A stretch of DNA of 64,000 bases, from contig NW_026252117.1 in assembly GCF_025399195.1 (NCBI RefSeq), positions 62,001-126,000 on the forward strand, read 5' to 3'. The notes under the pieces are model-generated. The model worked only from the letters and a program-made list of their open reading frames with translations. It was not told the DNA's origin and did not search any database. The position numbers and the translations under genes are program-made. Shown here piece after piece: positions 48,803-60,157 of the stretch. This DNA comes from Umbelopsis ramanniana AG (taxonomy: Eukaryota; Mucoromycota; Umbelopsidomycetes; Umbelopsidales; Umbelopsidaceae). Each line of letters starts with the position of its first letter. Position 1 is the first letter of the stretch.

Positions 48803-50552
48803 ATGAAGGATAAAGCAGCGTCTATAACTGTCGAAAACAATAATTTAACGAACACAACTAACATCACCACAAATGCGGAAGAAGAGGTCATTGGCCAGAT
48901 CACTTTGGCCGGATTGCGCGTATTAATGGTCCGGAATCAGAACCAAATCATATACAAGCTGCCCGACAACATGTCAGTACACGAATTGAGTGAACAGCAA
49001 CGATCGTTACTCATGGCAGAGATCGACGCACTCCATGCTGCCACTATGGCAACAGCTGCTGCAAGTACTGGTATGGCAGGACAGACGGCGAACAAACCAA
49101 TTGCACCAAAGCAAGAGGGTTCGTTAGATATCGATCAAAGGTATAATATGACACCTACATCATCCCCTTCAACCTCACAGCCTCAGACACCGCAAAGCCA
49201 AGAAGCAAAGACCACCAGAAAATACATCAAGACTGGAAAGTATTCCAAAAAGAAGCAGATGCAGCAGCAATATCAGCAGCAGCAACAGCAATTTGCACAA
49301 GCTCCACAGTATAACCAACAGACCAGCCCAGCCCCTATGATGTTCGTTCCACCCACATCTACAGCAAATATCGCGGTCCCAGCTCCAGCGACGAGTGCCA
49401 ATATGAACGCAAGTGCGATTACAAATGTAAATACAAGTGCTCCAAATACTCCAACAGCTCCTGTTGAAAGTGTTTATTCAGTGTCGTCAAATAAGCACAT
49501 TTATAAACGATTGCCTGAAGAGAATTTCCAGAACCAGGAAGTGAAAGGAAGGTAGGCGCTGATCTTCATTCTGTAGGTCGTGTAGCTATTGATCGAAATA
49601 TAATCTAAGCAACCCTTCCTTTGTAGAGTGGCAATGGCCCTACAGCATGACCATATCTCCGTGAATACACCTGACATACACAAGCCTTTTGATTCACCAG
49701 AGGATGCAATTGCTCGACTTCTTCCATACCATGTTTACCGCATCCCTCAAAGGGATCTTGCCAGCACAAAAGATAACGATGTTGAAGGTCAGTAGTGATA
49801 CCATTTTGACATACTATAAGACTAAATCATTTTTAATACGTATTCATTTCAGCAGATGCATTAGCGATGCAGATATTTAAGCGACGAGCTGCCTTGTTTG
49901 AGAAGTTTTCCAATATCCTTAACGCTGAAGCTAAGGTTAGCAATTTGTCACTGAAATAGTGTTTAAACTTATGCGCATATGTAGCATATGTAACTTACCT
50001 TACTCAATATGAATAGAGCCCCTCAGCATTAGCTCTAACAGTTCAGGCAGAGCGACATCTTTCTACGGAGCTTCGAACGCAACTGGTGGAACAGCAAGCT
50101 CAATTTGCAGCTGAGCAGGCAGCCCAACAAGAGCAACTTAGAGCACAAGCCGAAAAGGCCCGACTTGCTATGCAAACTACACCATCAGCCACTGGGCAAT
50201 CAACACCTCAACAGCAACAACAACAGCAGCAGCAGCCGCAACAACAACCACAACAATCGCAGCCGCAGCAACAACAGCAACCTCCAGGTACTGAAAATTA
50301 CTGTATCACAGATCCATTTTGAATATTTAATAACGTCAAATTTTCATTTCAGTGGATGCTCTTGCACAAGCAGCAGCACTTTTTCAAAGTAATCCTCGAC
50401 TCGCTAGTCAATATAGCCAACTTAGTCCTGAACTTCAACAACAGTTGCTTCAGCATAGAGATCAACTTGCAGCCCAAGTCCGAATGATTCAACAGCAACG
50501 GGCAGCGGCGGCGGCTGCGGCAGCTACATCAACGAATAATCAAAAGTCGTAG
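48803..50552 (+). CDS. GLTSCR1-domain protein, Gln-rich (putative SWI/SNF-associated)
   Basis: Exons: 48803-49551, 49627-49787, 49853-49935, 50017-50287, 50353-50552; 487 residues. An N-terminal block (IGQITLAGLRVLMVRNQNQI) precedes a basic Lys/Gln stretch (KYIKTGKYSKKKQMQQQ) and a disordered Gln/Ala/Pro-rich region. The conserved core follows: DIHKPFDSPEDAIARLLPYH, then KRRAALFEKFSNIL, the signature of the GLTSCR1 conserved domain found in BICRA/BICRAL of animal non-canonical BAF chromatin remodellers. A long helix rich in Glu/Gln/Ala, a polyQ tract (about 50209-50280) and a Gln/Ala-rich tail end it. Nuclear, transcription-related function is inferred from the domain and composition. The intron-2 acceptor is a CAGCAG tandem, so the protein may vary by one residue. 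Confidence 0.85.
50209..50285 (+). repeat. Gln-rich CAA/CAG tract
   Basis: Near-continuous CAA/CAG/CCA codons encode a Gln-rich run with scattered Pro and Ser inside the GLTSCR1-domain gene. It is probably length-variable between strains. Confidence 0.85.
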
Positions 50553-50690
50553 ATATTGTATTATAATTCTGGTTTTACGTTACATTAATAGATGATGTGT
50601 GAAAGCTACATGTATGAATATGGAAGGAGAAGGAAATGAAAATGACTAGAGAATAGTAAGGAATGCAGATGTTAATTATAATGCACGGTT

Positions 50691-53600
50691 CTATATGGTG
50701 AATGTGATTTTTTGGCGGATATCTCTGATTGATGCGCCAAGGTGAACGATGTAATCACCCTTTGAGACGACCCACTTTTGACTTTCGACGTTCCAGTAGC
50801 TAATCAACTTGGAATCAAGATTGAAGGTGGTTGTCTGCTTTTGGCCAGCTTTCAAAAACACCTTTTCGAAGCCTCGTAGAATCTAGAAAACACTATATTA
50901 GATAACAGTTAAAGATGGTCTCTCATCATGTACTTATATATCTACCTTGGATGGTTGATCGGCTTCGCTTGGGAACTCAAGATAGAGTTGAGGTACCTCA
51001 GCTCCGTCCACACCACCTACATTTTGCAACGTGACGTTGACCTCCACATTGTAACCCTTCTTGTCGATGGTGACATCGGTATAGTTGAATTGAGTATAGG
51101 AGAGACCGTAACCAAATTCAAACATGGGATCTACATGCTAAATGGACTGCGTTAGTTTACTTCCATCCGTCATATAACAAGTTGTACTCTTACAAACTGT
51201 TGTTCGTACCCCTGACTCAAACCATCGGTAGCCCAAACGAAGATCTTCTGTATACTTGATATCTTTGCTCTTCTCAATTCTAACGGGATAGTCACTGGTG
51301 GCTTTGGCAATTGTATATGGCAAGCGTCCAGACGGGTTAACGTCACCAAAAAGTACATCAGCCAGAGCGTTACCGGATTCTTGACCTGGAAGACCAGCCC
51401 AAACAATGGCGGAAATATTTGGATGGTTAGCCCATTCCATATCGACTGGACCGACAGCGTGTACCACAACAACGGTTCTGGGGTTGACGTCGGCAACAGT
51501 TTTGATCTGAAGAAGCGATATTAGGAGAAAGCTAGACTAGCAGCAGTATAAGTTGGATGCCAATAATTACCAATTTCTCAGTGTTATGCCACAGTTGGAG
51601 ATGCGAGCGGTCTCCAACGTTCTCTTCGACTGTGACAAATTCTTCTCCTGAATCAGCGTTGGCAAATACCAGTGCAACATCTACTTCAGAAGCGACTTTG
51701 GCAGCGTAATCGTAATCGTAATCATCAAGAGATGGAATAATCTTGAATTGTTTTCCTGCGCGACTACTGATACCATCGAACGGCTACATCAATGAATATA
51801 AGTATGTTAGATGAGACCATGGGTAATGTAAATTGAGACAAAATCAAAAACTTACGGTGACCAAGTACGGGAACTCTGCAGTTCCAGAACCCCAACCAAT
51901 TGCAAGAGTACCACGGTCGCAACCTCTATCTTCGCAAGAGTTTGGTCCGCTGAAATACGCGAGAGTAAGATGTTAGGAAGTACACTTTCTAGAAGAAATT
52001 TCACGCTTTCGAACAAGATATATCCGTACCCTGCATTTGCTCCGGCGTCATCACCGATGACTCCCAATCTTTTGATATTTTGCAATGGTAGAGTCTTCTG
52101 TTCATTCCTCAGCAAGATAACAGAAGCAGCTGCTACCTGGCGAATAACCTGAGCATGTGTTCCTTGAACGTCAACAAACTTCTCAGGAACTAAGTCCCAG
52201 CTGTCAAAGTTGGTCTCAGGATAGTCCTGATGATCGACGGGGGGTTAACTTCAAATAATCGATGGTAAATGCAAAATCAAAAAATAATTTATCTCACCTT
52301 GTCTTGACCAGCCATGTACCAAGTAGATAGTACTCTTACGGCCATATCATTCAACTATGAGAACAGTACGTCAATTCAGATTCATGTTTAAAATCTTAGT
52401 AATCGTCGTACTTACCCTAGAATCCTTAACTAGTCCATTAACAACAGCCTTTGTCAAATTCTTTCCGTAGTAGCTGTCACCAGAGTGGAATTGAATATCT
52501 CCAGGCATTGTCATATCCTTAAAATCACCAACAAACAATTAGGGAAGACTGGGTATACGAAGGACTTACCCAAATGTTTATAACTTACCAATCCTCCGTT
52601 GGCACTTGGCAAAGTAGACATGGTTGCGGACCAATCGCTTTGCACAAAGCCACGGAATCCGAGTTCCCCCTTGAGTAATCCGTTGATGAGTTTGTCGTTT
52701 TCGCACGCATATGTTCCATTGACTTTGTTGTAACTGCACATAATGCTTCCAACTCCAGCTTCAACCGACTCACGGAATGGCCACATGTATAACTCATGCA
52801 TAGCACGATCACTAATGTAAGATGAATACTGGAATCGATTATAGTGTTAGTTTAATGCTGTGCAGAAAGAGAAAGGTCAATTTTATACAGCTTACAGAGT
52901 TTCTGTTTGTCTCCTGTTCGTTTCCAGCAAAATGCTTAGCCGTAGCAATCTTAATGGTGAACCGTATCAGTTATCTGCTTTCTTTGATCTTCACAGGCTC
53001 TATAAAGGGGAACTTACGACGCCATTCTTCTGGATACCTTTGACTGTCAGCGAAGCAACAACACCGACAAGGTAAGGATCCTCTCCTGCACCTTCCCAGT
53101 TACGACCAGCATAAGGAGATCGCATTCTGATGTGTGTTTGTTAGCAACTGGTTCTCTATCTTTTCAGGTATGGATAGAGTGGGAAACAATAATACTCACA
53201 AGTTCATCATAGGTGTCAAGGCCACATTCTGTGGAACAAAAATGAGAATATTACATATTGCCCTACCGTTATGATCAGAACCTGTCTTTGTTCTACTTAC
53301 CACACCCTTTGCTCTGAATTCTTCTCCCAAGGTTTTCGCTCTGTCGTACATAAGTTTCTTATCGAATGTAGCAGCTGTGTTGATGCCAGAGGGGAATACA
53401 GAAATACCCTTTGTAAAACGGATTCCGGCTGGCGAGTCTTGAAGGCAGAGTCCAGTGAAGTTAAGGCGTGGGATTGGTGGCGTGTTACCTAGACAGCGAC
53501 CCTCTTGCCAACCCATACCCGTTGTAATATTGACTTTCTCCTCTATCGACATTTTCGAGACCAAGGATCTGGCCTTTGAAATGGCACTATCCCATTGCCC

Positions 53601-54112
53601 GTTCGTATTCAATACATAGCTGCAAGGAAAAAAAATCGTGTCAACGCTATGCAGACTTTAATGCAACTTTTTGCTTTCTCTTCCTACCTTGATACTGGAG
53701 GAAGAGCTGTGGCTGCTGGTGAGGCGATTTCTGAGACGGCCAACGGAGATTTGATCCGTTGTCTAGGTAGGGCAGTATGATCTTCGGCATAGCTGACACA
53801 CTGCGTTGTATAATGTTCGGTATTGTTAATAAGGGATGATAGAAAGAGTTGGGCAAGGCTTGCTAAAAAACAAAATTCTTACAGTGGATATGTACGCACT
53901 AGACGCAACACAGTGATGACCAGCAGTGCAACAGTTTGGGCCATAATAGCCAACACCTAATTGAAAATCTCATCAGTGATAGATCAAATGATAAAATATT
54001 TAATAGTCTAAAAAGTACCTGCACATTGTGCTTGTGGTTGACTGCAAGAAGTGGCATATGCAAAGGGTGAAATGCTTAAAGCTATAGCTAGTGAAATGGC
54101 TGAAACCTTCAT
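50691..54112 (-). CDS. Secreted GH3 beta-glucosidase with N-terminal CBM1-like module
   Basis: Releases glucose from cellobiose and short beta-glucans outside the cell. Sixteen exons on the minus strand: 54112-54019, 53956-53883, 53800-53688, 53619-53301, 53228-53200, 53126-53018, 52949-52896, 52828-52589, 52517-52416, 52354-52298, 52226-52030, 51949-51856, 51783-51571, 51506-51210, 51137-50946, 50882-50691; 791 residues. Signal peptide [20 protein letters not shown]. Then a CBM1 module ([19 protein letters not shown] ... AYISTC) and a short linker. The GH3 catalytic part follows ([46 protein letters not shown]), with the nucleophile Asp in [12 protein letters not shown]. The second domain has [19 protein letters not shown], which carries the candidate acid/base Glu, then [10 protein letters not shown] and the fibronectin III-like end. 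The CBM1 keeps its cysteines but lacks two of three binding aromatics. Confidence 0.94.
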
Positions 54113-55714
54113 GATTCGTACGTTTAGCTCTATGAGGCAAGTGTCAAAACGTAGAACACAAGTCGATCTCTTTTGGCCGTTCGGTACAGACGTGGTATAT
54201 AAAGCAAGTAATAAAATTTAGATTTTTGAGAATTTAATATATTCGCATTTCACTGCTTATACATTGGTAATATTACTTCACTCACTTCGTGCAGAGTCCA
54301 TTTCTAGCGACGAAGGTTCTCAATTTGTGGAGCAGTCGTTTCGATATAGTCAGTTTCTCAATGGTCTCCACCACTGTATTGCATGGGAATACTACAACCA
54401 GGTGGGTAACACTATGAAATCATCGACTCTGCCCCATATATACGCAGCCGTTCTTCACCCACTCATGACGACCGACCAGTATTTGGTTACAACAGCAGCA
54501 CATGCCTTAGCGTTCACATCCGTAATAAGTGGAGACCAATTTATATTTTTAAGCTATGATTGTAGAATGATAGATTTGTTCTAGACATAATATTAATCGA
54601 ATGGAACTTAATTAAATTCTTCTATGGATTCTAATTTGTGGTCTATCACTTCAGTTAGACTTTCGGCTACTGCAATTATAGTCATGCCGTAGGAAGCTAT
54701 ATTGTTCCCTTCGCTTGAAATCACTACATAAGTGTATGTTGGTAGGGACTAATGGCCACAGGTCACGACGGCCGTTTTTTTCCTTGTATTCGGAAAATTT
54801 TCTCGATTAGCAATATCCACACAACCCAACAACTTTATTGTCTAGTCTCCACCACATCTGTGTACCCCGCGGGGTAAATAAAATCGCTTTCGTACAATTT
54901 CTATAGCATGGTGTCTCAATGAATAGCGCTTTTGTGAGAGCCACGAGGGCTTTGTGAACGTGAAAAAAAAAATTTGTTCGGTACATATTGAAAGGCTCCA
55001 ACGGCCACGAGGTATCCCAGGAAAATTACCACCAAATCGTAAAAGGCGATCTGGGGTAAACCCTAGAAGGGTATCCTGGTTAATTTTCATACTTCATACA
55101 AGCCACGCGATCACGAATGCCTTTAGTATATTCTTAAGCTAGATGAAAAGATTGAAATCATAGAGGTTTGAAGTTTAATGTACATATGTTCAGTTGTTTG
55201 GTGACTGCTTAGAGTGATATTTTCCGGAGAGTTTGAGCCCAGGCTATAGTGTGGTATCATAACAATACCGTCCAGTGCTTGGAAACGGAGTAACGACGTA
55301 CAGTAGAAAGTTGCGCAGTGTAACTTTCACGCGCCGTAAATGAGATCACGAGCACCGGCTCGAGCTGAGACATAATCACGATCTTATAGCATTAAAATAG
55401 TCGATTGACTTGTTCCATACGGGTTTGCTACAGTAAGAGGGAACAAAAGTATGCTGTCAAGCAACATCCTGATGTCAGTTATTTCATTAGCTATGTTAAC
55501 ATCAGCTCTTTTGTTTAGACACCGGCAAACACTGTGGCTCACCCTGTCAGTGTAACATTAATGGGTGTTTGTGTCGGCATGACTTCGCCTATACAAAGTA
55601 TTTCCACGCATTGAAAGTTGATGACTCCAATGTGGGGTCCTCCAGGGAAAGGTATATAAAGCCAAGCTTGAAGAAACTTTCAAAGTTACTCGTCACTGAA
55701 TAATTCAATCCGAC
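54113..55714. promoter_or_regulatory. Shared 1.6-kb promoter between GH3 and GH6 cellulase genes
   Basis: Divergent intergenic region with no supported gene. A 14-base perfect palindrome (TACCCCGCGGGGTA, 54863-54876) lies almost at its centre and presents GCGGGG on both strands. Further CreA/Mig1-like SYGGRG matches are CTGGGG at 55051-55056 and GTGGGG at 55632-55637. TATATAAA stands at 55653-55660, 55 bases before the GH6 start, and at 54196-54203 on the GH3 side, about 85 bases upstream of that start. The motifs are seen; glucose repression of the pair is inferred. Confidence 0.55.
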
Positions 55715-57654
55715 ATGAAATTTGCCTCTCTTTCTCTTGCTTTGGCCCTTGTTGCCCCCTCCGTTCTTGCACAGAGCTGCTCTCCAAATTGGGGTCAGTG
55801 TGGTGGCATCGGCTGGACCGGTACCACCTGCTGCCAAGCTGGATGGGCCTGTGTTGGACAAGCTGGCAACCCATATTATTCTCAGGTAAAAAAGACTTCT
55901 GATTCACTTTTACTTCCACTCATGGCAGTGCTAACTTTGATTATTAGTGCTTGCAATCTTCTGGAACTACAACCACTGCTGCCACTACAACGACATCATC
56001 TAGCAAGACCACCACCGCAAAGACTTCCACCACTACTACCAACAGTCCTACAACCACAACTACCGCTACCACGACAACCACAAAATCATCCACGTGAGTT
56101 TGGAAGACATCTGAAAAGTCGCATTTTATTGAGCATTCAATTAATTTTCTTTTCTCTAACAGTACCACATCCTCTTCTGCCACTTCTACTTCCACTGGAA
56201 CTACTGGAGGTGGTAACGGAAGCAACCGTTAGTAGCATCATCAGTATGGATACCTAGCCTTGTAAACCATCTCACCTTTTGTTATGTCATACAGCATACG
56301 CCGCCGGTGCCTTCTATGCTGGCAAGTTCTACGCATCCGAGGTCGCCACTTCGGTTAGTTCATTTTGAGTAGCTGATATCACCGGCAAACACGTAAGCTA
56401 ACTCATTCATGATCGATAGGTTCAATCCTTTACCACTGCTGGTGATGCTACCGACGCTACTAAGGCTGCCAAGGTTGAGAATATCAGTACCGCTATCTGG
56501 TTGGATAGCGTTGCTAAGATTCCTACCATCGCAACCACCTTAGACGACGCTGTTGCTGTTCAAAAGTCAACTGGTGTGACTCAAGTCGTTACATTCGTTG
56601 TCTACGATCTTCCCAACCGTGACTGTGCTGCTGCTGCTTCCAATGGAGAATTCTCTGTTGCTGACGATGGTCTCACCAAGTACAAGGCATACGTTGATTC
56701 TGTTGCTGCTGCATTTGCTGCTTATCCCACCGTTAGAATTGTCGCCGTCGTTGAGCCCGACAGCTTGGGTAACCTTGTTACCAACTCTGGAATGTAAGCG
56801 AAGCTTTCTGTCTCTTACAAAACGGATATAGAAGAGAAAAACTAATGTTTACATTTATACTAGTGCCAAGTGCAGTGAAGCTGCTGATGACTATAAGCAA
56901 GGTATTGCTTATGCCATTCAAAAGTTGCAGTTCAGCAATGTCGCTTTGTATCTTGATGCTGCCCATGCTGGTTGGCTTGGCTGGCCAAGCAACTTGCAAC
57001 CTGCTGCAACCTTGTTTGCTCAAGTCTTGGGTATGGCAAATGGCGGAACTATCCGTGGTTTCGCTACCAATGTAGCCAACTACAATGCCTTCAAGGCCAC
57101 TACTCCTGATCCAGTTACCGCAGGATCTAGCACTCCAGACGAAGCCAGCTATATCGCTGCCTTGACGCCACTGTTGCAGAACCTCAATGTTCCTGCCAAC
57201 TTCATTGTTGACACCGGTCGTAACGGTCAGCAAAACATCCGATCTGCATGGGGTGACTGGTGTAATGTTGTCGGTGCTGGTTTTGGAGTGTAAGTTTGAT
57301 AGTTCGTTTGGTGCGATTCTAATGATTACTTCAATGCTGATATTCATATTCTCTCTCTAGTCGTCCCACCACTAACACTGGAGTAGCCAACGTAAGTATA
57401 AATGTCGATCTTCATGCATTTTTCTCCATCGTCATACCTACAGCTTTTCTAATCTTAACGCTTATGCCCTATAGGTCGATGCTTTCATGTGGGTCAAGCC
57501 AGGTGGTGAATGCGACGGTACCAGCAACTCTACCGCAGCACGATATGACTTCCACTGCGGTCAAGCCGATGCTCTCCAACCTGCTCCTCAAGCCGGAACC
57601 TGGTTCGATGCCTACTTCCAGATGCTCGTCAAGAATGCAAACCCAGCTTTGTAA
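55715..57654 (+). CDS. Secreted GH6 cellulase (cellobiohydrolase II type) with CBM1
   Basis: Inverting family 6 cellulase acting on crystalline cellulose, releasing cellobiose. Exons: 55715-55885, 55948-56093, 56163-56227, 56295-56353, 56420-56793, 56864-57289, 57361-57391, 57475-57654; 483 residues. Signal peptide ends SVLAQ. An intact CBM1 follows (NWGQCGGIGWTGTTCCQAGW ... NPYYSQC) with all three aromatic binding residues and the cysteines. Then a Thr/Ser linker that should be O-glycosylated. Catalytic motifs are VVYDLPNRDCAAAASNGEF (with the catalytic-site Asp), IVAVVEPDSLGNLVTN (proton-donor Asp region), ALYLDAAHAGWLGWP and WVKPGGECDGTS. Loop details that separate exo- from endo-acting enzymes cannot be judged by eye. 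Divergent from the GH3 gene. Confidence 0.95.
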
Positions 57655-57883
57655 CGAAATTACTGCTCCCCAAGACATTATAAATGAACGCTTATTACAT
57701 CATATGGATAAAAGAGATAGCTTTATAAAAATACATTTTCATACAATATGTCAAAAATAAATGAATAAGCATACAAGGTATCAAATGTCATAAACATGCC
57801 AACAAGTCTACTTCGTGTCAGCAAAGAGGGTTCAAATTCATGATGTTACAAAATGAAGGATACATTTTGTTTTACAAATGATA

Positions 57884-59764
57884 TTATGTTCGAGGTACCT
57901 CTTCATCGCTTCTGGCGGAATGTATAGATTCGTCCGTTTCAGTGTTCTGCTTCTCTTCTGGGGCTAGTTTTCTGTTATTTTTTGCCTTTCTTCCTTCCAG
58001 AATGCCAAAGATGAGATTTAAAATCATTAGGATATAAAGCAAAACTCCTGTAGCTGAATGGAGGACTACTAAAGCCAATCCAAGCTTTGTTTTGGTGGCA
58101 ACATCGACGGCGAATACAGTTGCGCATGTTACGAGCAAGGCAAATCCTATGACCCGAACCAAAGACATGATGGATTGGAAAAAGTTGGACTTGATATTTG
58201 GATAGGGTCGCACAAATATAAGGGCAACCAAAAATAAGACTTCGATGCAAAGGTTCGCAATGGCTTGGGCTTCTCCATTGCTTGAAGCTAGTCCGAGCAC
58301 CAAAGCTTTTGCAATGGTATACACTAGCATAGGAAGAAAGAATAGGTAGTCCACTTGTCGATATGATGAATATAGGTAGCCATACCGCAGAGGGTTCAAA
58401 GTATTGGTGAATAGCGTTTCTGTACGAGCAGCTTTGAGAATAAAGAAGGTAGTTGCAAATAGCAAGATAGCATAAAGCACCAATATCACGCAGGCTAAAG
58501 CAGTTGAAACTGTTGAGATAGGGTTGAGGTATTGGTAGCACGCGTAAGTAAGGATGGGAGGTAGTGCCATTAATGCCTAAAGCAGGGAGAGGAAAATGTG
58601 AGCCACAAATGTACACAATATAGATTTCTTTTAAAGCACGCAGGTACAAACCAGTCTAGAAGCATAACCAATGTAAAGCCAAGGCCATTGCACAGCGTAT
58701 GCTCTCAACTTCTTCCACTGTAGACATGCCATGATCGCTAGAAGGCCGATTAAAACCCATAGCAAGAACATCAAAACCGTGAGAAGAGCCAATAACAGAG
58801 CAAACACCAATAACGTTCTCAAAAACAGATAATGGGTAGGTAAGTTGAGAGCTTCTGCATAGGCCTTTATGCCATCAACTGTCGCATTGGCTGGTGTGTC
58901 CATGGGCAACACCGCGTCCCGCTTCATAATGTTAACCAAGTGATTGATAGTGCTGGTAGTCTCGTTCTGGCTGGATCCGCCTGATACGATATTGTCGATA
59001 AACGGTACATTCATTAGTCCCATGGCCCATCCAAAGTTGAGGGTGAAGGCACGATAGAGTTCAGGATAGCTTAAACTCATCTGACCCGTGTAGGAAACAT
59101 ACTGGAAGAAGAGTACGACATCGGTTACCCGCGGAAACGATGTGGTCGAAACGGCTGTATCAAGACTACCATCTCCAAGCAAGGATTTGACGAACGATAT
59201 TAAGCCGTTGACGATAACGCCAATGAGAAGTCCTAAAGATAGCCACTCTGCCACAGGAGATTGTAAAGAAGCCGCCCCTGGGCTAGCCATGGTTGTGACT
59301 ATGCATAGACTTTCGTTACTGACTGCCGGTGACTTGATGGTGACTTTACTTTGCAACCCTAGATCAGGGAGTCCAAATAGAAATGATGGTATTTGACCGA
59401 TAATGCTGGAGGGGAGCGTCTGGTTGACTGTGATGTTGAACTGAGTGTTGGGTTGGATAGGACATAGAAAAGGCTGGTTGAAGCTGCATAGATCGAAGAC
59501 GGTGCTGTAGACAGGAGATCCATAGAGTAGAATAGTTAAGCCTGCAGTTGCATTTGGCAACAGTCGGTTGCTTTCACCGTCAGTATAAAAGTATAATGTA
59601 TTGGCGCCTACGTTATATGTCAAGTTGAGCTGATATAATTTGATGTCGGTGGTTTGATCACAAGCCTGAACTTTCTGCACCGACAGTACTTGGGCAGAAA
59701 CCGGCGGTGCGCATAGACAAGCAAGTAAAACTACTCCCCAAAGTACTTTTGCTTTTAGATTCAT
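57884..59764 (-). CDS. FLC/TRP-like membrane protein (flavin carrier family, Pkd2-like)
   Basis: Fungal transient-receptor-potential-like family including yeast Flc1-3 and fission yeast Pkd2, linked to FAD transport to the ER, calcium handling and cell-wall integrity. Two exons on the minus strand, 59764-58652 and 58576-57884; 601 residues. A cleavable signal peptide (MNLKAKVLWGVVLLACLCAP) is followed by the ML-like lumenal domain with paired cysteines (QKVQACDQTTDIKLYQLNLT, DLCSFNQPFLCPIQPNTQF, NESLCIVTTM) and several N-glycosylation sites. Then come multiple transmembrane helices (LLIGVIVNGLISFV, FLRTLLVFALLLALLTVLMF, and at least six more). The C-terminal tail is polar and acidic. The full domain order of the family is present. 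The gene converges with the GH6 cellulase gene without recognisable functional relation. Confidence 0.92.
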
Positions 59765-60157
59765 TACGAGAAAAGAAGGGCCTTGGCACGGAAATACCGC
59801 AAAGGTCTACCCAATATATACCATTGGTTGAACCACTTCCAATTGAAGCAATCAAGGGACAGCGTCATAGAGTTAAGTTGGCTCCAAATCCGAATATGGA
59901 AATACCTAATTGCGTGCCGGAACATTTTTATCTCAAGTATCGTAACCGTATCACAGCAAGAAGTGAATACGGAAAGGAATAAGAGAAGAAATGGTGAAAC
60001 TATATGGTTATTTTGCCTCACAGGGCGATCGTTCAAATACGAGGGACAAGGTACAAAACCAAGGGTAATGGCTGCTGTTGGGTCTAAATTTTTAAAAGCC
60101 AACAGAAAAGGAAAGACTGACGAGCTCTGCTGGTTCTTTAAACAGCTACGATTCTGC
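59765..60157. other. Divergent intergenic region FLC-like / lipase
   Basis: About 390 bases between divergent starts. An in-frame ATG at 60068 could lengthen the lipase protein by 30 residues (MAAVGSKFLKANRKGK). The extension is basic and not obviously conserved, so I kept the later ATG. No other feature was seen. Confidence 0.5.

Noticed and set aside
54264-54584. 106-codon open frame in the cellulase promoter
   Set aside because: No family features and no plausible splice partners; composition like non-coding sequence.
57827-57845. GGTTCAAATTC, resembling a tRNA T-loop
   Set aside because: No acceptor-stem complement, anticodon arm or D-arm can be built around it; it lies in the shared 3' region of GH6 and FLC genes.
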